53,033 nucleotides of DNA from Laspinema olomoucense D3b. GTDB lineage: Bacteria; Cyanobacteriota; Cyanobacteriia; Cyanobacteriales; Laspinemataceae. The stretch covers positions 1-53,033 of the forward strand of contig NZ_JAMXFA010000044.1 in NCBI RefSeq assembly GCF_025370785.1, in the 5' to 3' direction. Positions 1 through 10,300 of this stretch are shown piece after piece. Within the stretch, counting starts at the first letter, position 1. Every line of letters begins with the position of its first letter. The notes under the pieces were generated by a model. It had not been told where the DNA came from and did no database searches. It saw nothing but the letters and a program-made list of their open reading frames with translations. The translations under genes and the position numbers were made by a program.

Positions 1-110
1 TTGAGGTTAATTATCCCGCTAACCAATACAGGCATTAGGTTTACGAGATTGTTAAGAAATATGTGAGTAACGCATAGTCCTTCCAGGGAGAGGGTCTTTA
101 AATCCGGTGT

Positions 111-136
111 CCCTTCTCCCCTTTTTGGGAGAAGGG
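111..136. repeat. Perfect 10-bp inverted repeat in the leader region
   Basis: CCCTTCTCCC (111-120) and GGGAGAAGGG (127-136) form a perfect 10-bp hairpin with a CTTTTT loop. It lies in the non-coding stretch before the first gene. No T-run follows, so it is more likely a dispersed cyanobacterial intergenic repeat than a terminator. I see no gene in 1-253. Confidence 0.6.
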
Positions 137-253
137 CGGGGGGATGAGAGCAAACTGTCTAAAGGGAGATGCTCCCCCTAGAAAAAACCCCTGGAAACCT
201 CTGAATTGGGTGCAAGGAGGTTTTAATTTATAACCCTTAATTTGAGTCCTAAA

Positions 254-1594
254 ATGGATAGTGAAACAGTTATTTCAATTCAATATTTAGAAATTAAAGC
301 CGCCTCTTTATTGCTGTATCAAGGGGTTTTTAGGAGTGAACTGGGGAAATCTTTTCTCAAATTGATCCAGTTGATCTATGAAAGTTCGGGGGGCGGCGCT
401 GGAGGCCGGATGGGATTAAATTGCCTACAGGCTTATGGCTGTTGGTTTAAACGCTTGGCAGAAGAAGAAATGAGCTGGCAAGACTATCTGCTCGATCGCA
501 TCCTGAAGGATGAAAATCCATTTACCTACCAGGTGCAACGCAAGCCGTTTGAAGAAATTCCTCCGCCATTAATTGCAGCGGTTAAACATGATTTAGAGGG
601 ATTGCAATGTTTCTATGACTGTTCGGGCGATCGCCTCCGTCAGTGGGTGGAATCTGCCAGTGGTATCCCCATTCCCCCCTTACTTTGGAACTCCTCGTCT
701 ACGGAACCCGAGGCGATAGATCAATTGCCTCTGGGCTCCCGAAAACGGGCGATCGCCGCCCTCAAATCCCCAAAAAAATGGCCTGATACTCTCCAGGAGT
801 TAGTTGCCTATTACCAAACACAGGGTACCGGGCAATTTACAGAGTATCAAGCCTTTACTTGGCAGTCAGGGAAACTAAAAACCATCCCACACCCTGACCC
901 GGTGCGGTTGACGCAATTAGTGGGTTATGAGTTCCAGCGCGAAACTTTAAAAAAGAATACGGAATTTTTATTAGCCGGTAAACCCGCCTTAAATGTTTTA
1001 CTCTATGGCAGTCGGGGAACGGGTAAATCTTCCTTAGTTAAGGGATTATTAAATGAGTATAGTGAGCAAGGCTTACGATTAATTGAAATTCCCAAATCTC
1101 AACTTGAACATTTACCGGAAATTGTCGATGAACTTCGCCCTGCTCTTCAGAAATTTATTATTTTTGTGGATGATTTATCCTTTGAAGAGGATGACGATTC
1201 GTTTAAGGCATTAAAAGTGATTTTAGAAGGCACACTCACTGCCCGTCCTCGGAATGTGGTGGTGTATGCTACCTCTAACCGTCGTCATTTAGTCCGGGAG
1301 TTTTTTGATGAGAGACCCCGCCCGTCTCAGGCGGATGAAGTTCATGCTTGGGATACCCTTCAGGAAAAACTTTCCTTTAGCGATCGCTTTGGATTAACCT
1401 TAACGTTTGAACCTGCCAATCAAGAGAAATATCTGGCGATCGTCCATCATTTAGCCGCAGAAGCTGGATTAAATTTATCCCCCACAGACTTAGAGTTTCA
1501 AGCCTTACAATGGGCCACTCGCCATAATGGTCGTTCGGGAAGGACTGCCCGTCAATTTGTGGATTTTATCCAATCAGAACAAGGGATGGGATAA
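254..1594 (+). CDS. DUF815 family AAA-type ATPase
   Basis: Predicted P-loop ATPase of the DUF815 family, whose physiological role is unknown. Residues counted from the upstream TTG at 242: Walker A GSRGTGKS at 256-263 and Walker B with the acidic pair IIFVDD at 306-311. An Arg-rich sensor-like stretch (YATSNRRHL) follows, then FDERP. The N-terminal 240 residues carry no recognised motif and are the usual poorly conserved half of this family. ATG at 254 is preferred over TTG at 242. An AAGGAGG lies at 214-220, far from both, so the start is uncertain by four codons. A strong terminator follows the stop. The gene stands alone and is not in an evident operon. Confidence 0.85.
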   Translation: MDSETVISIQYLEIKAASLLLYQGVFRSELGKSFLKLIQLIYESSGGGAGGRMGLNCLQAYGCWFKRLAEEEMSWQDYLLDRILKDENPFTYQVQRKPFEEIPPPLIAAVKHDLEGLQCFYDCSGDRLRQWVESASGIPIPPLLWNSSSTEPEAIDQLPLGSRKRAIAALKSPKKWPDTLQELVAYYQTQGTGQFTEYQAFTWQSGKLKTIPHPDPVRLTQLVGYEFQRETLKKNTEFLLAGKPALNVLLYGSRGTGKSSLVKGLLNEYSEQGLRLIEIPKSQLEHLPEIVDELRPALQKFIIFVDDLSFEEDDDSFKALKVILEGTLTARPRNVVVYATSNRRHLVREFFDERPRPSQADEVHAWDTLQEKLSFSDRFGLTLTFEPANQEKYLAIVHHLAAEAGLNLSPTDLEFQALQWATRHNGRSGRTARQFVDFIQSEQGMG

Positions 1595-1625
1595 GAATCA
1601 TAGAAATTCCAATTGCTCCCCCTAA

Positions 1626-1665
1626 CCCCCCGGGGAATCAATGTTTTATTCCTGGGGGGCTTTTT
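1626..1665 (+). terminator. Rho-independent terminator after the DUF815 gene
   Basis: A long hairpin (CCCCCCGGGGAAT paired with ATTCCTGGGGGG, one bulge) is followed directly by CTTTTT. It lies 30 bases after the DUF815 stop codon. It is well placed to end that transcript before the convergent gene at 1698. Confidence 0.75.
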
Positions 1666-1697
1666 AAAATTTGAGAATTTGGCAAGAATTCTAATAA

Positions 1698-2165
1698 TTA
1701 CATCTCCTCATTAAACACCGGATGGAGCTTTTGAATTAAGGATTGCTCCCACATCTGCAAGGTTTCAGCCGTGACCATTCCAGGCAGGAGGGTAAAAGTT
1801 CTAATCAAAATTTCAATGCCCAATTTGTGCATTTTTCCAAACATCGGCACTTGATGATTGGACTTCCATCGCTGACTGATACTGGTTGTGGCAATGCCAA
1901 TATAAACTAAATTTTCGGTCCATTTACCCTTGGCATCATAAATTATAAAATAGACAAAATATAAGCCGGGAAAATCAGGAAGTTGATGGAGTCCTTCCTC
2001 ATTGACCACATCTTTAAAATCCACATATTGCAAATGATATCCGGCCCACTCGGAAATCTGTTCCGCAGTCAGGGAATCAAAGGGATTTAGGGTATTCAAG
2101 GGAACGAGAGAACTTTCAGTAGTCATGCTTCGGGACATATCTTTTAAAGCGATCGCATCAGTCAT
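1698..2165 (-). CDS. GIY-YIG-like nuclease-fold protein
   Basis: Small protein of about 155 residues. Its second half resembles a GIY-YIG domain: GLYFVYFI serves as the first strand and LVYIGIA as the second, followed by an Arg-containing helix (SISQRWKSNHQ). A Glu in the MWEQSLIQK helix near the C-terminus could be the metal ligand. GIY-YIG proteins cut DNA, but the strands here are atypical and activity cannot be assumed. The longest frame starts at a GTG at 2201. The ATG at 2165 is preferred because the extra residues look non-coding, and an ATG at 2126 is also possible. No partner gene is adjacent. Confidence 0.65.
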   Translation of the reverse strand: MTDAIALKDMSRSMTTESSLVPLNTLNPFDSLTAEQISEWAGYHLQYVDFKDVVNEEGLHQLPDFPGLYFVYFIIYDAKGKWTENLVYIGIATTSISQRWKSNHQVPMFGKMHKLGIEILIRTFTLLPGMVTAETLQMWEQSLIQKLHPVFNEEM

Positions 2166-2467
2166 GATGATTTGCTGATATTTCACCCCGGAATCCAGCA
2201 CTCAAGGGGATTAAGGATTTTTCCGCCTTGGCGCAAACTAGGGGATATTTAGCTTATTGTACTGGAATAATGGCTGCAAATCCCTTTCCAAACTGAGCCA
2301 AGGGATTGAGGATTAGGTTACCCTATATCCTTGACGGAATGATTTATCGTAAGTTTATCTGGGTCAGGACTCCAGGGTTCTCCGGTTGAGGGCGATTACC
2401 TCAGGGATACTCTAAGCTTAAGGCCCCGATGAACAAACCGATTGTATCTTAACACCCCAGGAATGCC

Positions 2468-3055
2468 ATGATTTCAACCGAGTCAACTTTATATTTTATT
2501 GCTCTTTTGCCCCCGGAGGCAATTCAGGAGGAAGTCACCGGATACAAACAGCACTTTGCTGAGAACTACCAAACTCGTCAGGCACTCAAGTCTCCCCCCC
2601 ATGTTACCCTGCAACCCCCTTTTGAATGGGAGGCGCAAAAACAGGGACTACTGGAAGAGTTTCTCAGAGGGTTTGCCGAGGTCCGCGCACCTGTGCCAAT
2701 GGTCCTGTCGGGGTTTGGTTCGTTTCCTCCGCGAGTGGTTTATATTAATGTTAAGAAAACTCCAGAATTGTTGTTGTTTCAGTCGGAGTTAGCAGGGGAA
2801 CTCAACTCGTCTCTGGGAATTTATGACGCGAAATCTAAGGGGCGATCGTTTTCACCGCACATGACGATCGCCTTTAAAGATCTCAGAAGGCATCATTTTA
2901 ATATGGGATGGGCCGAATTTAAAGACCGTGAGTTGTATTATGAATGTTCGGCTAGTCATTTAACTTTACTGGTGTTTCAGGACAGGCAGTGGCGTATTTG
3001 TGGGGAATTTCCCTTAAAAGTTCAGGTTGCTGAACCTTTAGGTGAACCGAATTAA
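2468..3055 (+). CDS. 2'-5' RNA ligase / 2H phosphoesterase family protein (LigT-like)
   Basis: 195-residue member of the 2H phosphoesterase superfamily. These enzymes act on 2',3'-cyclic phosphate or 2'-5' linked RNA ends and related nucleotides. Both signature HxT motifs are present: HVT at 45-47 within SPPHVTLQPPF, and HMT at 131-133 within FSPHMTIAF. Spacing and total length are normal for the LigT group. The ATG at 2468 gives the family's usual N-terminus (TLYFIALLPP). The substrate cannot be told from sequence. A second, distantly related 2H protein lies at 48063-48845. Confidence 0.85.
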   Translation: MISTESTLYFIALLPPEAIQEEVTGYKQHFAENYQTRQALKSPPHVTLQPPFEWEAQKQGLLEEFLRGFAEVRAPVPMVLSGFGSFPPRVVYINVKKTPELLLFQSELAGELNSSLGIYDAKSKGRSFSPHMTIAFKDLRRHHFNMGWAEFKDRELYYECSASHLTLLVFQDRQWRICGEFPLKVQVAEPLGEPN

Positions 3056-3368
3056 AGGCAAGCCCAACCTGTCGAGATTCTACTGCTTTTATTCCCGCTT
3101 AGGCGGGAATTGCAACCTAATCCGGTTTGTTAAAATCCATTTTCTCTATAGCCGAATCCGCTAGAATGTAGTTTTATTCCTCAACGGGATCAAAATGAAT
3201 TGATCACCGGGCGATCGCTGAGGAATCTATCCCTACCGAGTGAGCATTGCTTCACCCTTTTGACAGAGTGGAGAGGAGTGCCCCCGGATTAAAATGGTCA
3301 GCAGACTTATTTGTTATTCGTGGGTCGCCCGTTCTGCGGACCACTCCGATTGATTTGAGGAAAAATTT
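3056..3368. other. Intergenic region with an 8-bp hairpin
   Basis: No gene seen. ATTCCCGC (3091-3098) and GCGGGAAT (3103-3110) form a perfect hairpin with a TTAG loop about 35 bases after the LigT-like stop. This could be a weak terminator, although no T-run follows on the plus strand. The rest holds a HIP1-like site and the leader of the SRPBCC gene, with GAGG at 3357-3360. Confidence 0.5.
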
Positions 3369-4088
3369 ATGTCACCCACATCCGACTCGGTTCCCAATTC
3401 TCAACCGCGATCGCCTGAAAATAGCACCATGAGCGATACTGAACGTTGGGGGTCGTTGATTGGCGGCGGTGCAATGGTTTTAATGGGATTGCAACAAGCT
3501 TCTTTACGCGGTGTTTTACTCGCGATCGCGGGCGGTGGTTTAGCCTATCGTGCCGCCACCACTGAAAGCAGTTTGAAATCTGCCGTCGAATCGGTGATTC
3601 AAGGCAGTGATACAATTTCCGTTGAACAAACCGTCACGATCGCCAATCGTACCCCAGATGAACTCTACCACATCTGGCGCAATTTTGAAAATCTGCCCTT
3701 GTTTATGAAGCATATCCAGTCCGTCAAAGTTCTGGATGAAACGCGATCGCATTGGGTCGCCCAAGCTCCTTTAAATATGACCTTAGAATGGGATGCGGAA
3801 ATTATCACGGACCGGAAAAATCAACTGATTTCCTGGACTTCCGTTGAAAATTCTGATATTGAAAACTCCGGATTTGTCCGCTTCAAAGCTGCCCCCGGAA
3901 ACCGAGGCACTGAAGTAAAAGTAGTCTTGGAATACAAACCCCCCGGAGGCAAACTCACCGATGCCTTTGCTCACTTGGTGGGACAATCTGCTGAACAGCA
4001 AATTCGTGATGATATTCGTCATTTTAAAATGCTGGCCGAAGCCGGAGAAATTGCTACCATAGAAGGTCAGCCCCAGGGGGGTTCTTAA
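3369..4088 (+). CDS. SRPBCC (START/cyclase-like) family protein with hydrophobic N-terminal segment
   Basis: 239 residues. Residues 1-25 are Ser/Pro-rich. Residues 28-62 form a Gly-rich hydrophobic stretch (GGGAMVLMGL, AIAGGGLAYR) that could be one or two membrane helices. From about 75 to 225 the pattern is that of a SRPBCC/polyketide-cyclase-like ligand-binding domain: VEQTVTIANRTPDELYHIW, then FMKHIQSVKVLDE, then WDAEIITDRKNQLISW. Proteins of this architecture are common in cyanobacteria and have no settled function. They may bind a hydrophobic ligand at a membrane. The start is supported by TTGAGG six to eight bases upstream. A small exported protein follows after 124 bases. Confidence 0.8.
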   Translation: MSPTSDSVPNSQPRSPENSTMSDTERWGSLIGGGAMVLMGLQQASLRGVLLAIAGGGLAYRAATTESSLKSAVESVIQGSDTISVEQTVTIANRTPDELYHIWRNFENLPLFMKHIQSVKVLDETRSHWVAQAPLNMTLEWDAEIITDRKNQLISWTSVENSDIENSGFVRFKAAPGNRGTEVKVVLEYKPPGGKLTDAFAHLVGQSAEQQIRDDIRHFKMLAEAGEIATIEGQPQGGS

Positions 4089-4212
4089 ATTAAATCCCAA
4101 ATTGGAATGATAATTTATTCCTAAAGAAGGATACAAAACTCCCTAATCATTGTTCCAATGAAAATAAGTTTTTAACCAAAAACTTGAAAACCATTAAAAC
4201 CAAATTGAGCTT

Positions 4213-4578
4213 ATGAATTTAAACAGAACTTGGCTAAAAAATATTCGCCTCAATCGCACGATTGGCTGGTGTCTGGCCACCCTCACTTTGCTGCTTGGAT
4301 TTACCTTCGGAAGCATCACCGATAATAGCGCCCACGCCGCTAAATTAGTGACTTCTGACTACAATCCAGAGCAGGTAGACAAAGCCACGGTTAAGAAAAT
4401 TAAAAACAGTGCGGAAGATTTCCCCAGTGAAGAAATTGGGGATACAGGTCTAAAAAATATTCGCAACTTGGGGAAAAATATTCCCAAAGTGATTGAGCAG
4501 AATATTGAGGAGACCCGGAATCCGGATAACCCCGATGCTCCCGGAACTCGGTCCTCCACTCGTTCTGATCGCCGGTAA
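4213..4578 (+). CDS. Small exported protein of unknown function
   Basis: 121 residues with a clear Sec-type signal peptide: basic start (RTWLKNIRLNR), hydrophobic core (LATLTLLLGFTFG) and an A-H-A cleavage site near residue 42. The mature part is charged, with a repeated idea of K-N-I-R / K-N-I-P segments. It ends in a Pro/Ser/Arg-rich tail (NPDAPGTRSSTRSDRR). I do not recognise the family. Its position just after the SRPBCC gene suggests a possible common transcript, but the 124-base gap leaves this open. Confidence 0.7.
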   Translation: MNLNRTWLKNIRLNRTIGWCLATLTLLLGFTFGSITDNSAHAAKLVTSDYNPEQVDKATVKKIKNSAEDFPSEEIGDTGLKNIRNLGKNIPKVIEQNIEETRNPDNPDAPGTRSSTRSDRR

Positions 4579-4647
4579 TTGAGACCCAGGTGTCTACTCT
4601 CCACCGCTCCAAAGCTCTCCCTTTGGTCCGGGGAGTGGACGGGATAA

Positions 4648-4759
4648 AGTAGGGAAGAACCCCACCCTCACCCTCCCCAACCCACAGGGGAGGGAACCGG
4701 ATTAAGTAGGGATAATTTTTTCTTTGAAAGTAGGGGAGAACCCCACCCTCACCCTCCCC
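4648..4759. repeat. Direct repeat pair (about 31 bp) in the 4579-4903 gap
   Basis: Two near-identical copies of a CCCCACCCTCACCCTCCCC-centred sequence occur at 4648-4678 and 4729-4759. Each begins with AGTAGGG. A related, more diverged stretch (ACCCCACCCAACCCTCCCC) appears near 31946. These look like dispersed pyrimidine-rich intergenic repeats. No gene is seen in 4579-4903. GGAG at 4890-4893 is the ribosome-binding site for the next gene. Confidence 0.7.
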
Positions 4760-4903
4760 TGTGCGTTGGTCCCGGGACTGGACTGATTGAGTTAAGGCTG
4801 TAGAGCATTTTGCTCCTTAGAGACACAAGATATCTGGACCCGCAGTCCGGAAAGTGTTACATAAATAAATCGCCATTAATTAAAGTTTAGGAGAACTCAA
4901 AAA

Positions 4904-6070
4904 ATGAAAGCAGTATGCTGGCATGGGAAGAACGATGTGCGGGTGGATACCGTTCCGGATCCCAGTATTTTAAATCCTAGAGATGCCATTTTAAAAATTA
5001 CTTCTACAGCCATTTGTGGGTCGGACTTACATCTTTATGATGGGTATATTCCGACGATGCAAAAGGGAGATATTCTCGGCCATGAGTTTATGGGTGAAGT
5101 GGTGGATAAAGGTTCAGAAGTAAAGAACCTGAATAAAGGCGATCGCGTGGTGATTCCGTTTACAATTGCTTGCGGTCACTGCTTCTTTTGTAATCGAGAT
5201 CTGTGGTCTTTGTGCGATAACTCCATCCCTGATGGTAAAATTGTGGAAAAGGCTTATGGTCACACACCTTCGGCCTTATTTGGCTACTCCCATATGTTGG
5301 GCGGATATGCCGGAGGACAAGCGCAATATGTGCGAGTTCCCTTTGCAGATACGGCAGCTTTAAAAATACCCGAAGGATTGACCGATAAACAGGTGCTATT
5401 TCTCACGGATATCTTTCCCACGGGCTATCAAGCGGCGGAATATTGTAACATTCAACCGGGCGATACGGTGGCGATTTGGGGTTGTGGTCCCGTGGGACAA
5501 TTTGCTATCCGCAGTGCCTATATGTTAGGTGCACAGCGGGTGATTGCCATTGATCGGGTTCCGGAACGGTTGGCGATGGCGCGAGAAGGGAAAGCGGAAA
5601 CGATTAATTATGAAGAAATCGATGCTGGGGAAGCGCTTAAAGAAATGACGGGCGGTATTGGACCCGATTCTTGCATTGATGCGGTAGGATTAGAAGCTCA
5701 CGGGACGGGATTGGATGCTTTTTATGATAAGGCAAAACAAAGTTTACGCTTGGAAACCGATCGCCCAACGGCATTAAGACAGGCGATCGTCGCTTGTCGC
5801 AAAGGCGGTACCCTATCAATTCCGGGGGTGTATGGCGGATTTGTAGATAAGTTTCCGTTGGGGGCGTTATTTTCTAAAGGGTTAACGGTGAAAACGGGAC
5901 AAACTCATGTCCATAAATACCTCAAACCGTTACTTGAGCGCATTCAGAAGGGGGATATTGACCCAACCTTTGTGATTACCCATGAGATGAGTTTGGAGGA
6001 AGCACCTCAAGGGTATGAAATATTTAAGCATAAGCGTGACAATTGCATTAAAATTGTCTTAAATCCTTAA
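4904..6070 (+). CDS. Zinc-dependent alcohol dehydrogenase, formaldehyde dehydrogenase-like
   Basis: 388-residue medium-chain dehydrogenase. Catalytic zinc ligands are visible as C38 (AICGSDLH) and the GHE motif at 59-61. The structural zinc lobe has C90, C93, C96 and C104. A Rossmann stretch follows ([20 protein letters not shown], then [11 protein letters not shown]). Length and the long insertion after the zinc lobe fit the glutathione-independent formaldehyde-dehydrogenase-like branch, so it probably oxidises an alcohol or aldehyde with NAD(P). The exact substrate is not deducible. TTTAGGAGAA sits 8-10 bases before the ATG. It is monocistronic as far as the sequence shows. Confidence 0.88.
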   Translation: MKAVCWHGKNDVRVDTVPDPSILNPRDAILKITSTAICGSDLHLYDGYIPTMQKGDILGHEFMGEVVDKGSEVKNLNKGDRVVIPFTIACGHCFFCNRDLWSLCDNSIPDGKIVEKAYGHTPSALFGYSHMLGGYAGGQAQYVRVPFADTAALKIPEGLTDKQVLFLTDIFPTGYQAAEYCNIQPGDTVAIWGCGPVGQFAIRSAYMLGAQRVIAIDRVPERLAMAREGKAETINYEEIDAGEALKEMTGGIGPDSCIDAVGLEAHGTGLDAFYDKAKQSLRLETDRPTALRQAIVACRKGGTLSIPGVYGGFVDKFPLGALFSKGLTVKTGQTHVHKYLKPLLERIQKGDIDPTFVITHEMSLEEAPQGYEIFKHKRDNCIKIVLNP

Positions 6071-6224
6071 CCCTCAGATTAGGGCGATCGCATTGAGTGA
6101 ACAGTGCAGTTTTCGCCCTTTATTCTGGACGCGCGGAACTTAAAAGCGGGCGATTGTCATGATGGCGATCGCCCGCTATCGCCGCAGGGATTCTCTATCC
6201 TTCCGTATTTTTGTCCTGATAACC

Positions 6225-6860
6225 ATGAAACAAAAGCCCTCAACTCCGAAAACGCGCCCTTCCGATGAGTGGATCGAAATTGGTAAAATCATTGGCGTGC
6301 AAGGTCTCAACGGTGAAGTTCGAGTATATCCCTCCACGGACTTCCCAGAACGGTTTGAGGAACCGGGACAGCGATGGTTGAAGTATCCCAATCAATCCAC
6401 CCCTCAACCTGTGGAGTTAGTGCAAGGTCGATTGATTGAAAATAAGGGAATTTTTATCGTACAACTGGCCGAGGTAACCGATCGCAATCAGGCGGAAGCG
6501 TTGCGGGGTTGTGTGATGTTAGTTCCCGAAGGCGATCGCCCTCATTTAGAGGAAGATGAGTATTACATCCAGGATTTAATTGGATTAGTGGCGATCGACC
6601 AACGCACGGGGGAGGAAATCGGGACAGTGGTCGAAATCCTCACCGCCGGTCATGATATCTTGGCAATTAAACCTCCAGTTCCAGCGGTTGAAACTCCTGA
6701 TATTTCTGAGATTTCCGAAACTCTGGAAACTCCCTCAAAACGCAAATCAAAGCCAAACATTTTAATTCCATTTGTGAAAGAAATTGTCCCCATTGTGGAT
6801 ATGGCAGCCGGTCGCGTCGAAATCAATCCGCCCCCGGGTTTACTAGAAGTAAATAATTAG
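6225..6860 (+). CDS. rimM: Ribosome maturation factor RimM
   Basis: RimM binds ribosomal protein uS19 and helps mature the 30S head. The N-terminal RimM domain starts WIEIGKIIGVQGLNGEVRVY. The C-terminal PRC-barrel includes YYIQDLIGLVA and the closing ILIPFVKEIVPIVD. An insertion of about 30 residues (Pro/Glu/Ser/Lys-rich) splits the barrel, as in many cyanobacterial RimMs. The frame is open upstream to an ATG at 6159, but that extension encodes an Arg-rich stretch over HIP1 sites and is not like RimM. ATG 6225 is therefore chosen. An intrinsic terminator follows. Confidence 0.92.
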   Translation: MKQKPSTPKTRPSDEWIEIGKIIGVQGLNGEVRVYPSTDFPERFEEPGQRWLKYPNQSTPQPVELVQGRLIENKGIFIVQLAEVTDRNQAEALRGCVMLVPEGDRPHLEEDEYYIQDLIGLVAIDQRTGEEIGTVVEILTAGHDILAIKPPVPAVETPDISEISETLETPSKRKSKPNILIPFVKEIVPIVDMAAGRVEINPPPGLLEVNN

Positions 6861-6878
6861 ATTTATTGCCCAATTTTC

Positions 6879-6912
6879 AAAAGCTCCCCTCATTTGTGAA
6901 GGGGGGCTTTGG
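6879..6912 (+). terminator. Rho-independent terminator after rimM
   Basis: AAAGCTCCCCT (6880-6890) pairs with AGGGGGGCTTT (6900-6910) with one mismatch, around a CATTTGTGA loop. It lies about 20 bases downstream of the rimM stop. The trailing T-tract is short. Confidence 0.6.
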
Positions 6913-7365
6913 ATAATTCAGCAAGTAGTCTATTCTGTCTAAACTCCTGGAGGGTTAAGTATTATTACTAAAAATTAAAGCCCACAGGACCGACGTCAGG
7001 GATGAGGAGAGTGCTGGTTCCGAGTTAGATTAATTTTTATTAAAGTTGAAATCTTTATGACAGGGCTGTGACATTCTAGAGGAAAGTAAAACCTGACTAA
7101 ACTTAACGGGAGTCTCAGCATTTAAGGGATGTAGAGCCTGGGGTTTGAGATGACAGGTTTTGAAGTCGCTGATGGAATAGACCCCTTGCAAACATCTCTC
7201 AAGCGCCCCTTAATTAGGGAGGGAAAGGGGGAGCAATCCTTTTTTTTGCCAGAAGTCTAATGGCACAGGAGGACTGCGGATCAAAGGCGATCGCCAGGGG
7301 GAAGCGCTCAACCTCCAACTCACAATCAAACCCTCATCCTCAATTTCAGACCTGGGAGAATCAGA
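6913..7365. other. Intergenic region before the giant kinase gene
   Basis: 453 bases without a gene. It contains one copy (7178-7192, TAGACCCCTTGCAAA) of a motif that recurs at 38745-38760 in reverse and at 52960-52975. A purine-rich stretch and a T8 run follow it. I could not pick a convincing promoter. The kinase gene is preceded by TGGGAGAATCAG, giving GGGAG as its ribosome-binding site. Confidence 0.5.
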
Positions 7366-10300
7366 ATGACTGTTAACTTGAATAACTATCAATTCCTGGA
7401 AACCCTGCACTCAGGAGGCAGAACAGTTATTTATCGCGCTCAAAACCAGGTCGATGGGTCCAAGGCGATCGTCAAAACCCTTAAGTCTGAATACCCCAGT
7501 CTAGCTGACATTACCCGCCTGCGCCACGAATATCAAATTTTAGAAAACCTCCAGATCAACACCATTATCCAACCCCTCGGTTTAGAAACCTATAAAAACG
7601 GGTGGGCGCTTTTCCTAGAAGATACCGGGTCAATATCTTTAAGTGATTGGATAGTTTCTCACTCTCTTTCTCTGGTTAAATTTCTGGAAATCGCCATTCC
7701 CCTCGTGGATGCTGTGAGCGAACTCCACAATTATCACATTATTCATAAAGATATCAAACCTCAAAATATTATTATCAATCCCCTCACAGAAGCTGTTCAA
7801 CTGATTGATTTTAGCATCGCCTCACGACTCGAACGAGAAAATCCCACCCTCAGTCATCCCGACTTATTGGAAGGGACTTTGGCCTATATGTCCCCGGAAC
7901 AAACCGGCAGAATGAACCGCACTTTAGACTACCGGAGTGATTTTTACTCCCTGGGAGTCACCTTCTATGAACTGTTAACGGGAAGCTTACCCTTTACCAG
8001 TAACGACCCCTTAGAACTGGTCCATAGTCATATTGCCAAAACTCCGATTTCCCCCCATCAAATCAAGGCAGAAATTCCTGAAGCAATTTCTGCCTTGATT
8101 ATGAAATTGCTCGCCAAAACCGCAGAAGAGCGCTACCAAAGTGCAGCAGGATTAAAATTTGACCTCGAAACCTGCTTAATCCAGTTACAAACCACCGGAG
8201 AAATTACCCAGTTTATTCCTGGTTTGGCGGACAAAGCGGGACAAATGACTATTCCTCAAAAACTTTATGGACGGGATGCAGAAATTGCCACCCTATTAAA
8301 CACCTTTGAACGGGTGGCTAATGGCCAGACTGAACTAATGCTCGTTTCCGGGTATTCCGGGATTGGGAAAACGGTTTTAGTCGCCGAAGTCCACAAACCC
8401 ATTGTGCGACAACGGGGCTATTTTATCGCCGGTAAATTTGACCAATTTAAGCGCAATGTTCCCTTTGCCTCTCTGATTCAAGCCTTCCAGTCCTTAATTC
8501 TGCAACTGCTGACTGAACGAGACGCCCAAATCCAAATGTGGAAAGAGCGACTCTTATCTGCCTTGGAAAATAATGGACAAGTCATTATCGATGTGATTCC
8601 CGAAGTGGAATTAATTATCGGGAAACAGCCTACGGTTCCTGAACTGGGAAGCACCGAATCTCAAAATAGATTTAGCCGAGTTTTTAAACAATTTATTGGG
8701 GTATTTACGACCAAAGAACATCCCCTAGTCGTATTTTTAGATGACTTACAATGGGCTGATTTAGCTTCGTTGAAATTGATTGAATTACTGATGACCGATA
8801 CGGAAAGTCAGTATTTGTTACTCATTGGTGCTTATCGGGATAATGAAGTCTCTGCGGTTCATCCCACCATCCAGACCATTGAACGAATCCAAGAAGCGGG
8901 GACAACGGTGGATAATCTGGTGTTGTCTCCCTTACAGTTGTCCCATGTCCAAGCCTTAATCACCGATACCTTACCTGAAGCTGTTGAGTCTCAACCCTTA
9001 GCAAATTTGCTGTTTAATAAAACCGGAGGAAATCCGTTTTTCCTAACTCAATTGCTGAAAACGCTCTATCAAGAAGATTTGTTGCAATATGACTTGCACT
9101 TAGGCAGGTGGCAATGGGATATTGCTCAAATTCAGGCCATTGGAATTACCGATTATAATGTGGTGGAACTGATGGCTAGAAATATTCGGAAACTGTCGGA
9201 AGAGACCCAAAAAGTTTTAACCTTGGCTGCTTGTATTGGGAATACCTTTAACCTAGAGGTCCTCGGCATTGTCAATGAGCAATCTAACTCCCTAACCGCT
9301 GCACAGTTATGGTCCGCACTACAAGCGGGTTTGATTTTACCTTTAAGTAATGAATATAAAATTCCCCTGGCTTTTACCCCGGAGGAATCCCAAGAGATTG
9401 GTTTAAAGGATGTTAAGGTTGATTATAGGTTTTTACATGACCGGGTGCAGCAAGCTGCCTATTCGCTAATTCCCGAGGATAAGAAGAAAGAAACTCACCT
9501 CAAAATTGGGCAACTGCTCTTAAAAAATACCACTCCAGAGGAACGGAGAGAAAATATTTTTAGTCTGGTTAATCAGCTTAATTATGGGCTGGAATTACTC
9601 ACCCGGGATGAGGAGAAATATGAACTAGCAGGGCTGAATTTAATCGCCGGACAGAAAGCGAAAGCAGCGACGGCTTATGAGTCGGCAGCAAAATACTTAA
9701 ATGTCGCTTTATTACAGCTTAAAGAGGAGAGTTGGGAAAGCCAGTATGAGCTGACGTTTCGGTTATATTTAGAAGCGGCGGAGGTGGAATTTACGAGGAC
9801 CAATTTTGAGCGATCGCAGCAACTTTCAGACCTCACCCTCACCCGCGCCAAAACCCTACTCGACAAAGTAAAAGTCTATGAAATGAAAATTCAGGTAGAG
9901 TTTTCACAAAATCAGATGGAATCGGCGATCGACACCGGGATGGAAGTTTTACAAATGTTAGAAATTCCCCTCAAGGAAGCACCGCCTCCCGATTTACAGG
10001 TGGAGGCACTTGCCGAACTTCCGGCGATGACGGACCGTGATAAACAAGCAGCGATGCGGATTTTAATCAGTATCATTCCAGCGGCTTATATTGTCAAAGG
10101 TGCAATGCTTCCTCCGATTTTGTTTACCATGATTGCTCTGTCCCAGCAATATGGAAACTCTCCGGAATCCGCTTATGCCTATGTGTTTTATGCAGCGCTT
10201 TTATGTGGCGCAATGGGAGAAATTGAAACCGGCTATCAATTTGGTCAGTTGGCTGTGCGCTCAATTGAAAAATTTGAAGCAAAACCTCTGCAACTAAAAG

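Noticed and set aside
3367-4136. Minus-strand frames opposite the SRPBCC gene
   Set aside because: No ribosome-binding sites or family features; the plus frame is a complete SRPBCC protein.
6159-6224. N-terminal extension of RimM from the first ATG
   Set aside because: It encodes an Arg-rich stretch over HIP1 sequences unlike any RimM N-terminus. ATG 6225 gives the conserved start.
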